DNA from: an uncultured Colwellia sp.
GTDB lineage: Bacteria > Pseudomonadota > Gammaproteobacteria > Enterobacterales > Alteromonadaceae
DNA length: 64,000 bases
Assembly: GCA_913058395.1 (NCBI GenBank)
Contig: CAJXQI010000013.1
Location: 62,001-126,000 of the forward strand
Direction: 5' to 3'
The notes beneath the pieces are model-generated. The model saw only the letters and a list, made by a program, of their open reading frames with translations. It made no database searches and was not told the DNA's origin. The position numbers were made by a program, and so were the translations under genes. The first letter of the stretch is position 1; each line of letters opens with the position of its first letter. This document shows positions 57,490-64,000 of this stretch, in pieces.

Positions 57490-58566
57490 ATGACATTACT
57501 TTTTTTAAAAAACTCACCAAAAATCAAGACATGCCAATATACGCTATTTTACTTTTTAATAGTTGTCCTAACTCAAATATCTATAGTAAATGCATCTGAT
57601 GATTTGAGAGTGATTGAACTTTCATCGTTAGGTGCTTTTGAAACCAAATTTTCAGAAATAGAAAAAGCTGATGAAATGAAGGGGCAAAGCTTAATAGGTG
57701 AAGTGAGTTATATGCCAGGTGAAAATTTTTCTGTGACATTTCCATTTGATGTACAACAAATAAATTATTTAGTGAAAAATGGTGGCTTAGTCAAACAAGG
57801 ACAAACGGTTGCGCTTGTTGAAGGTTATGATGTGCATCACTTCATCGATGAATATGAATCATCAAAAACTCTTTTAGATATTCAAGAAAAGCACTTTCAA
57901 ACGAATAAGCAGTATTTCGAGAATAAAACTATTAAAAGCTCACAATGGATTGAAATATCAAAAAGTTACTATGAAGCTAAGCTAAACTTTGAACATATTC
58001 AGCATCAAATGTCGTTTTTACACATTGATAAAAATGAACAAATCAGTCTTATAAGTCCTAAAGACGGGATAATACAGATACCAAGATCAATGGGTAGTAA
58101 ATTATCCGGTGAACTTGCTTTCGATGTATTAAAAATAAATTCAATTAAAGTCAAAATTACCACTCCCCTTTCATTCTCTTCAAACATATCTCATTTTGAA
58201 ATGAGTTCTACATGCACACTCGGTGTTAATTATGTAGAGAAAATTGCAGATAGGTTCCATCAAATGTTGTGGACAGAGCCTACATCTACAAATTGTAAAT
58301 TAACTTTAGGGCAATCAATAAGAGTTACTCCTGTTCAACATATTGATGGGTATAAAATTGCCAAGTCAGCCATTTTTGAATTTGAAAACATTAATCATAT
58401 TGCTATAAAAACAAAAGAAGCTATCTCTGTAGTCCCTATTAACCTTATAGGTACAAGTGAAGGGCAGTATATCTTCACTACAAAAGAGAATCTTAAAGAT
58501 GAACAAGCATTAATCAGCTCTGTAAGTATTCTTCAAGGAAGCTTGCTCGACTTAGGAGCAGAATAA
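57490..58566 (+). CDS. Divergent RND periplasmic adaptor
   Basis: A 358-residue protein with a signal peptide (cleavage near NASDD, about residue 36), a lipoyl-like half motif (VKNGGLVKQGQTVALVEGYDV, given as VKNGGLVKQGQ and TVALVEGYDV), a coiled-coil hairpin (about 120-175) and a beta-barrel. It is short and weakly conserved for a CzcB-type adaptor and has no His-rich part. The stop abuts the pump ATG directly. Confidence 0.78.
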   Translation: MTLLFLKNSPKIKTCQYTLFYFLIVVLTQISIVNASDDLRVIELSSLGAFETKFSEIEKADEMKGQSLIGEVSYMPGENFSVTFPFDVQQINYLVKNGGLVKQGQTVALVEGYDVHHFIDEYESSKTLLDIQEKHFQTNKQYFENKTIKSSQWIEISKSYYEAKLNFEHIQHQMSFLHIDKNEQISLISPKDGIIQIPRSMGSKLSGELAFDVLKINSIKVKITTPLSFSSNISHFEMSSTCTLGVNYVEKIADRFHQMLWTEPTSTNCKLTLGQSIRVTPVQHIDGYKIAKSAIFEFENINHIAIKTKEAISVVPINLIGTSEGQYIFTTKENLKDEQALISSVSILQGSLLDLGAE

Positions 58567-61500
58567 ATGTTAAACCTACTTATTAAGTTTTCACTAACAC
58601 AGCGCTTGTTTGTTAGTATTTTCGTTCTGTTGGCTATGTTTATTGGTGTGAAGTCTTGGTTGGAAATACCTGTAGATGCTTTTCCTGAAATATCACCGAC
58701 TCAAGTTAAGATAGTACTTAAATTACCGGGCATGAATGCCTTAGAAATCGAATCTCAAGTAACACGTATTATAGAGACCGAGTTACTCGGCATTCCCTCA
58801 CAAGAAATGCTTCGTTCAACAACAAAGTATTCTATTACAGATATCACCATAGACTTTAAAGATGGAACTGATATTTACTGGGCAAGGCAACAAGTAAACG
58901 AGCGATTAGTCAATATTCTCCCCACGCTTCCCTCAAATATAAGTGGTGGTATGGCTCCAATGAGTACGCCATTAAGTGAAGTATTTATGTTCACTATAGA
59001 CCATCCCACATTATCACTCACAGAAAAAAGAGAGCTACTTGACTGGCAAATTCGGCCTTTGCTTAGAACAGTACCCGGAGTAGCTGACGTAAACAGTCTT
59101 GGCGGCTTTGTTAAAACCTATGAAATAGTGCCTAATATTTTATTAATGCAACAATACAACATATCTTTCGATGATATTGAATCTATCATTGCTGTCACAA
59201 ATCAAAATGGAGGCATTGGACGTATCATCAAAGGAAACGATACACTGATCCTTAGAACCGAAGGTAAATTTACCAATATCGACTCTATTAAAGACACTGT
59301 AGTTAAGACCGTTGAAAATAAGGTCGTACGACTTAATGATATTGCAAAAATTCAGGTAGGTAGCCTAACGAGGTATGGTGCAGTTACCAAAGATGGTCAG
59401 GAGGCAACTCAAGGATTAATAATAGCATTAAAAAATAGCAATACCGCACGAGTTGTTACTGAAGTAAAAAACAAGCTTAAAGTGATAGAGGCATCTTTAC
59501 CTAAGGGAACGAAGATCAACGTTTTTTATGATAGATCTAACTTAATTGATACCGCAATTGGTACAATAACTAGTGCATTAGGACAAGCGGTTATATTAGT
59601 GATCGTTTTATTAGCTATTTTTCTTGGTGATATTCGCTCTTCTTTAGTGGTTTCATTGTCACTACCGATGGCTGCATTAATGACTTTTATTCTAATGAAG
59701 CAATTTAATTTATCTGCGAACTTAATGAGTCTTGGTGGACTTGTTATTGCCATCGGCATGTTGGTAGATTCTTCCGTTGTTATTGTGGAAAATATAGTAA
59801 ATAGACTAGCAAGTAATCAGCATTTACCTCGATTACATGTGATTTTCAGGGCATGTAAAGAGGTGGCTACGCCTGTATTTTCCGGCACTATAATCATAAT
59901 AATAGTTTTCTCGCCTCTATTAATGCTATCTGGATTAGAAGGAAAGTTATTCACCCCTGTCGCACTCACTATTGTATTTGCTATGTTAAGTGCATTGATT
60001 CTGTCACTTACCATTATTCCAATAATCGCTTCTTTGTTACTTAAAAATGAAGCGGTTAAGCCACCTAAGCTTGTTGTGATTTTACAGAAGTTTTATGTGA
60101 AAACATTATCTAAAGCCACCGAGAAACCTATAGTTTTAGTTACATTATCACTCAGTGTATTAATTGTTAGCCTAATACTTTTTAAAGGTTTAGGTAAAAG
60201 TTTTATGCCCGTTCTTGATGAAGGTGACATTATTGTACAGCTTGAGAAATCACCCAGTATTTCCTTAGCATCATCCATTAATATTGATGAGCAAGTTGAA
60301 AGAGCACTACTAAAGGATATTCCTGAAATAGTACAAATTGTTGCTCGTACAGGCTCTGATGAACTTGGTCTTGATCCTATGGGATTAAATGAAACCGATG
60401 TATTTATGGAGCTAGCTCCAAAAAATGAATGGCGCTTCGATACTAAACAAGAGTTGATTGAAGATATTAGAAAAACACTCATTAAATTCCCAGGGATGAA
60501 TGTAGGCTTTACTCAGCCAATACAAATGAGAGTATCTGAAATGTTAACAGGTAGTACTGGCGATATTTCTATCAAAATTTTTGGTAATGACATCCCTACA
60601 CTTGCATCTTTAGTCGAACAAATATCTACCTTAGCTAATACAATAGAAGGCTCTTCTGACGTACAAATGGCAATCATCGAAGGTGGGAAGTATGTGAACA
60701 TAAAACTCATTTCAGAAATTTCGAGTCAATTTGGTCTATCAACTCAACAATTAAGTCATTACTTAACATCTCAACTTGAAGGGCTGCAAACATCTTCTTT
60801 GCTTGAAGGTAATCGCGCTATCCCTATTGTCTTTAATGGCGAAAAAAATAATGCTTCAAATCACAGTGAAATATCCTCTATTAGCGCATTAAAGCAAAAA
60901 CTTATTTTAATGCCAAATAATACTTTATTGCCACTTGAGCGAATCGCTGAAATTACTTTTAAAACAGGTCCACTATTAATTGAAAGAGAAAAAGGAAATC
61001 GATTTGCATCAGTAAGTGCTAATGTTGTTAACCGTGATGTTGTTAGCTTTGTAGAGGAGTTAAACACTAAAATAGATACTACTATTAAGCTTCCTTCGGG
61101 TTACACCTTATCTTTTGGTGGTGAATTTGAAAGCCAACAAAGGGCAACAAGAAATTTATTAATTTTGATTCCTATCGCACTTTTATTAATCTTTATTATT
61201 TTGTTTACTACCTTTAATTCAACGGCTAAATCAGCGCTAATTATTGCAAATATACCCTTTGCTTTAATGGGCGGAATTATTGCTTTGTATTTGAGTAAGG
61301 AGTACTTATCTGTACCCGCTTCAGTAGGTTTTATTGCTTTGCTCGGTGTTGCCGTATTAAATGGCATAGTAATGATAAGTTACTTTGAACAGACCAAGTT
61401 ATCTTCGACCAATCTAGTTAAGCGTGTTATTGACGGAGCAAACAGACGATTAAGACCTGTACTAATGACTGCTACAACAGCCATGTTTGGTTTGTTGCCC

Positions 61501-61641
61501 TTAGTTTTTGCAACAGGCCCTGGTGCTGAAATACAAAAACCTTTAGCAATAGTCGTCATCGGTGGATTAATTACATCTACTATTACGACTCTATATTTAT
61601 TACCTATATTTTATTGTTGGCTGGAGAAAAGAAATGACTGA
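58567..61641 (+). CDS. Second heavy-metal RND efflux pump, CzcA/CusA family
   Basis: A 1024-residue HME-RND transporter with 12 membrane helices and the fourth-helix motif GMLVDSSVVIVEN (about 396-408). It is a paralogue of the 50036 pump but clearly diverged. No TolC-type gene is in its operon, so it probably uses the one at 54532 or a distant one. Its stop overlaps the DUF3240 gene by 8 bases. Confidence 0.92.
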   Translation: MLNLLIKFSLTQRLFVSIFVLLAMFIGVKSWLEIPVDAFPEISPTQVKIVLKLPGMNALEIESQVTRIIETELLGIPSQEMLRSTTKYSITDITIDFKDGTDIYWARQQVNERLVNILPTLPSNISGGMAPMSTPLSEVFMFTIDHPTLSLTEKRELLDWQIRPLLRTVPGVADVNSLGGFVKTYEIVPNILLMQQYNISFDDIESIIAVTNQNGGIGRIIKGNDTLILRTEGKFTNIDSIKDTVVKTVENKVVRLNDIAKIQVGSLTRYGAVTKDGQEATQGLIIALKNSNTARVVTEVKNKLKVIEASLPKGTKINVFYDRSNLIDTAIGTITSALGQAVILVIVLLAIFLGDIRSSLVVSLSLPMAALMTFILMKQFNLSANLMSLGGLVIAIGMLVDSSVVIVENIVNRLASNQHLPRLHVIFRACKEVATPVFSGTIIIIIVFSPLLMLSGLEGKLFTPVALTIVFAMLSALILSLTIIPIIASLLLKNEAVKPPKLVVILQKFYVKTLSKATEKPIVLVTLSLSVLIVSLILFKGLGKSFMPVLDEGDIIVQLEKSPSISLASSINIDEQVERALLKDIPEIVQIVARTGSDELGLDPMGLNETDVFMELAPKNEWRFDTKQELIEDIRKTLIKFPGMNVGFTQPIQMRVSEMLTGSTGDISIKIFGNDIPTLASLVEQISTLANTIEGSSDVQMAIIEGGKYVNIKLISEISSQFGLSTQQLSHYLTSQLEGLQTSSLLEGNRAIPIVFNGEKNNASNHSEISSISALKQKLILMPNNTLLPLERIAEITFKTGPLLIEREKGNRFASVSANVVNRDVVSFVEELNTKIDTTIKLPSGYTLSFGGEFESQQRATRNLLILIPIALLLIFIILFTTFNSTAKSALIIANIPFALMGGIIALYLSKEYLSVPASVGFIALLGVAVLNGIVMISYFEQTKLSSTNLVKRVIDGANRRLRPVLMTATTAMFGLLPLVFATGPGAEIQKPLAIVVIGGLITSTITTLYLLPIFYCWLEKRND

Positions 61642-61936
61642 AGAACTACTATTTACTTTAAATGTGCCTTCAAGCCTGAAAGATGAAATAGTTGATAGAT
61701 TAATTAGTTTACCGAGTATCACTGGTTTTAACTTAATGAAAATGAGCGGTTATAGTAAAGAGCACAGTTTATACGATATATCTGAGCAAGTTGAAGGCTA
61801 CAGAGAATTCTATCAATTTGAAGTACTTATCGCTTCAGATGAGATTAATAACCTTAAAAATAGCCTTAACCCCATTTGCCAACCAGCAAAATTAAGGTTT
61901 TGGTTAACTCCCGTAATTGAAAATGGCCACTTTTAA
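61634..61936 (+). CDS. DUF3240 small protein of RND operons
   Basis: A 100-residue protein with a P-II-like ferredoxin fold expected (beta-alpha-beta pattern, DEIVDRLISLPSITGFNL, then EQVEGYREFYQFEVLI). DUF3240 proteins are regularly encoded next to CzcA-type pumps. It is translationally coupled to the pump. Probable role is as a small regulator or accessory of the pump. Confidence 0.85.
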   Translation: MTEELLFTLNVPSSLKDEIVDRLISLPSITGFNLMKMSGYSKEHSLYDISEQVEGYREFYQFEVLIASDEINNLKNSLNPICQPAKLRFWLTPVIENGHF

Positions 61937-61965
61937 CATAAACTACGACAAAAGAGGGAACTGAT

Positions 61966-62679
61966 ATGAATACCGAAAGTAAGCAAGTTTTTGTATGGAG
62001 TCGCAATATACGCCTATTTCACTGGATCAATGTAATCGCTATAACATTACTGATCTTTATAGGACTAATCATTTTCAATGGAAAATTAATTGGTATAAGC
62101 ACTGATGGAAAAGTTCTTTTAAAGACAATGCACGTAATTATAGGCTATGTATTTGCAATCAATTTACTCTTTAGATTGATTATTGGTTTTATAGGCAAAG
62201 CACACGAGCGATGGAGTAAAGTATTACCCTTTGGAAAAGGGTTCTCTCAGGAATTAATAGCATTTAAACAGCATAAAAAAGCTACTTATAAAGGACATAA
62301 CCCCGCAGGTAAATTGATGGTTTTAGCTTTGCTATCTCTTATGTTCATTCAAATGATTTCAGGTTTGGTGATTGCTGGTACAGACATTTATTACCCACCT
62401 TTTGGAAAATACTTTTCACAAAGCATTGCCATAGATCAGCAAAACCTTGATGCGATTAAGCCCTACTCAAAAGATAATGTTGATGAAGTTGCTTATAAAG
62501 AGATGCGAGACATAAGAAAACCATTTATTACTGCTCATGTTTATGCATTTTACGGTCTGATTTTTTTAATTCCCTTACACATTTTAGGCGTTATTGTAGC
62601 GGAAAGAAGAGAAAGAACCGCTTTAGTTTCTGCAATGATTACAGGCTATAAGCATCTTCCAATGGATGAGAAAGGTTAA
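61966..62679 (+). CDS. Di-haem cytochrome b561 / Ni-Fe hydrogenase cytochrome b-like protein
   Basis: A 237-residue protein with four membrane helices and His residues placed as haem ligands (IRLFHWINV, MHVIIGYVF, and AHVYAFYGL, LHILGVIVAE). GAGGGAA precedes the ATG. Such cytochromes b often follow RND metal-efflux operons and move electrons across the membrane. The exact electron partners are unknown; the adjacent lipoprotein pseudogene could have been one. Confidence 0.85.
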   Translation: MNTESKQVFVWSRNIRLFHWINVIAITLLIFIGLIIFNGKLIGISTDGKVLLKTMHVIIGYVFAINLLFRLIIGFIGKAHERWSKVLPFGKGFSQELIAFKQHKKATYKGHNPAGKLMVLALLSLMFIQMISGLVIAGTDIYYPPFGKYFSQSIAIDQQNLDAIKPYSKDNVDEVAYKEMRDIRKPFITAHVYAFYGLIFLIPLHILGVIVAERRERTALVSAMITGYKHLPMDEKG

Positions 62680-62682
62680 TCT

Positions 62683-62964
62683 ATGAATTTATAGACTTTG
62701 TGTGATGGCTTTATCATCACACTTTCTGGATGCGCGGGTAAACCTTTAGATACTCATGTTCTCAATCACAATAATCAGATTTGGAAAGTAAAAGAAACTA
62801 ACACCATTATAAAAGTGGGGGGTTAATCGAGAATGATTACATGAAACCATCGAAGAGTTTTACGAAGATGTGGTGATTATTTTTCACTGGATTACGAAAC
62901 CAAACTCTCCTCAAGAAAACTTGTTACTGTTGAATATCATAACCAAAAAGTTATAAATAACTAA
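62683..62964 (+). pseudogene. Degraded small lipoprotein gene
   Basis: In frame 1 an ATG is followed by a TAG at codon 4, then a lipobox-like ITLSGCAGKPL and 25 more residues to a TAA (62824-62826). The reading then shifts to another frame (LHETIEEFYEDV) and back to the first (DYFSLDYETKLSSRKL) up to a TAA at 62962. At least one stop and two frameshifts separate readable parts, so the gene is dead. It followed the cytochrome b gene directly. Confidence 0.6.
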
Positions 62965-62974
62965 ATATATTGTT

Positions 62975-63211
62975 CTATTTTTTTAACCATAATTCGATAT
63001 CCTGACGATGAGGAATAGACCCACTATGTAGATTAACTTCATCGATAATTACAGCAGGAGTACTCATTACACCATACTTCATAATTATCTCAGGATCAGT
63101 TTCTTTAATTACGTTTACATCGATGTTTAATTCATTAGCTATTTTTGAAATAACTTCAACGGTTTTGGTACATTTTACACAACCTGTACCTAATACTTTT
63201 ATTTCTTTCAT
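62975..63211 (-). CDS. Small thioredoxin/glutaredoxin-like protein (redox-active disulfide protein 2 type)
   Basis: A 78-residue protein with an N-terminal CVKC (Cys11 and Cys14) and a cis-Pro in STPAVIID, ending in a Lys pair. AAGGAA precedes the ATG. Proteins of this family are commonly encoded with the DUF318 permease as here (23 bases upstream). Likely redox partner. Confidence 0.88.
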   Translation of the reverse strand: MKEIKVLGTGCVKCTKTVEVISKIANELNIDVNVIKETDPEIIMKYGVMSTPAVIIDEVNLHSGSIPHRQDIELWLKK

Positions 63212-63233
63212 TATTTTTTCCTTAGATTAATGT

Positions 63234-64000
63234 CTAGATAAATGGGGTTAAATAATTAAAAATCCAACCAATTAATGTAAATGCAACGAGTAGAAGTACA
63301 AAAATTAATACTAGTAATCGCCATTGCATAACTTGTTTTAACAAAATAAATTCAGGGAAGCTTGCTGCCACAGTACTCATACAAAAGGCAAGTGTTGTAC
63401 CAATAGGAAGACCTTGTTTAATTAAGCTCTCCATTACTGGAATGACCCCTGTTGCATTGGAATATAACGGGATACCCAATAATACGGCTGAAGGAACTGA
63501 CCACCATTGACCATTTCCCAAGTGTTCTTCAATCCAACCGTCAGGAACAAATCCATGTAACGCAGAGCCTAGTCCTACACCAATAATTACCCACTTCCAT
63601 ACACGACCAAAAATTTCCAACAATTCCTCTTTAGCAAAGATATGTCGCTCCTTTAAAGACAGGGGTTCAACCTGCTTAGATAGAACTGTAGATGAAGTAT
63701 TTCCCCCCTGCTTTAAAGCTTTGGCAGCAAAAGATTGTAACCATCTCTCAGCCCTAATTGCATCAAGAAAAACACCACCTAAAATCCCAACAGACATACC
63801 AACAACAACGTAAAGTAATGTGAATTTCAAGCCTAATAAACTTAATAACAGCAATACAGCAACTTCATTAATCAGCGGTGAAGTAATGAGAAATGACATA
63901 GTTATGCCAACAGGAATACCTGCTGAGGTAAAACCTAAAAAAACAGGGATACTTGAGCAAGAACAAAAAGGGGTTATTGCGCCAAAACTAGAGCCTAAGA
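63234..64000 (-). CDS. DUF318-family permease (5' end outside window)
   Basis: The frame stays open upstream of the ATG at 63899 to the window edge, with PFCSCSSIPVFLGFTSAGIP, the family signature, in the unseen-start part. At least six membrane helices are visible, with paired repeats of GIP and LITSPLINEVAVL, and GVIPVMESLIKQGLPIGTT. Relatives include ArsP, an organoarsenical exporter, and the SO_0444-type permease. The neighbouring redox protein suggests metal or metalloid handling. Truncated by the window end. Confidence 0.85.
   Translation of the reverse strand, partial: LGSSFGAITPFCSCSSIPVFLGFTSAGIPVGITMSFLITSPLINEVAVLLLLSLLGLKFTLLYVVVGMSVGILGGVFLDAIRAERWLQSFAAKALKQGGNTSSTVLSKQVEPLSLKERHIFAKEELLEIFGRVWKWVIIGVGLGSALHGFVPDGWIEEHLGNGQWWSVPSAVLLGIPLYSNATGVIPVMESLIKQGLPIGTTLAFCMSTVAASFPEFILLKQVMQWRLLVLIFVLLLVAFTLIGWIFNYLTPFI

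Overview
The window looks like the chromosome of an AT-rich marine gammaproteobacterium of the order Alteromonadales, most like Colwelliaceae (Colwellia or Thalassotalea). This rests on gene content and protein style: a glrK-qseG-glrR-like locus, an M9 collagenase, a thiC-O-S-G-DE operon, an lldP plus Fe-S D-lactate dehydrogenase pair, and an H-NOX nitric oxide module. It is inference, not a database match. No complete tRNA, no rRNA, no CRISPR array and no intact prophage were seen.

Layout. 1-6.5 kb: the end of an envelope-stress two-component locus, an FKBP isomerase, RsuA, MscS, and a two-gene exported pair that includes a PEP-CTERM von Willebrand-like protein. 6.7-12.4 kb: an orphan membrane protein, then a divergent nitric oxide module. 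H-NOX and a soluble histidine kinase are on the minus strand; a response regulator with a dead HD-GYP domain and a sigma-54-dependent response regulator are on the plus strand. 12.5-18.6 kb: a TPP riboswitch and the thiamine operon thiC-thiO-thiS-thiG-thiDE. 18.6-22.1 kb: a four-gene minus-strand envelope operon of mostly unknown function (membrane protein, lipoprotein, coiled-coil protein, amidase). 22.2-27.5 kb: a secreted collagenase and a membrane-anchored TolB-like/TPR protein. 27.7-31.1 kb: MAPEG, YHS-domain protein, AraC regulator and a DcaP-like porin. 31.2-36.9 kb: a LysR regulator divergent from lactate permease and D-lactate dehydrogenase. 37-40.3 kb: a TetR regulator divergent from an FAD oxidoreductase, with a GST and a ChrR-like cupin downstream; matching operator-like palindromes sit in front of both plus-strand units.

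40.4-45.1 kb is an accessory block. It is bounded by two near-identical ppiC copies (the left one lacks its start) and by two copies of a terminator plus tRNA-Leu 3' sequence (the left one decayed). Inside are a compact EAL-like protein, an HD-GYP protein and two paralogous winged-helix regulators that share an N-terminal CX3CX2C motif. This looks like an undescribed c-di-GMP-linked regulatory cassette.

45.1-64 kb looks like a second island. A 3' fragment of tRNA-Leu(CAA) is followed directly by a large tyrosine recombinase. Next come a transglutaminase-like protein, an AraC regulator whose reading frame lacks a standard start codon, a CDF exporter, a complete minus-strand heavy-metal RND operon, a membrane-tethered LuxR-type regulator, a second plus-strand RND operon (adaptor, pump, DUF3240, cytochrome b), a decayed lipoprotein gene, a glutaredoxin-like protein and a permease cut by the window end. 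The intact tRNA-Leu that would close this island is not in the window.
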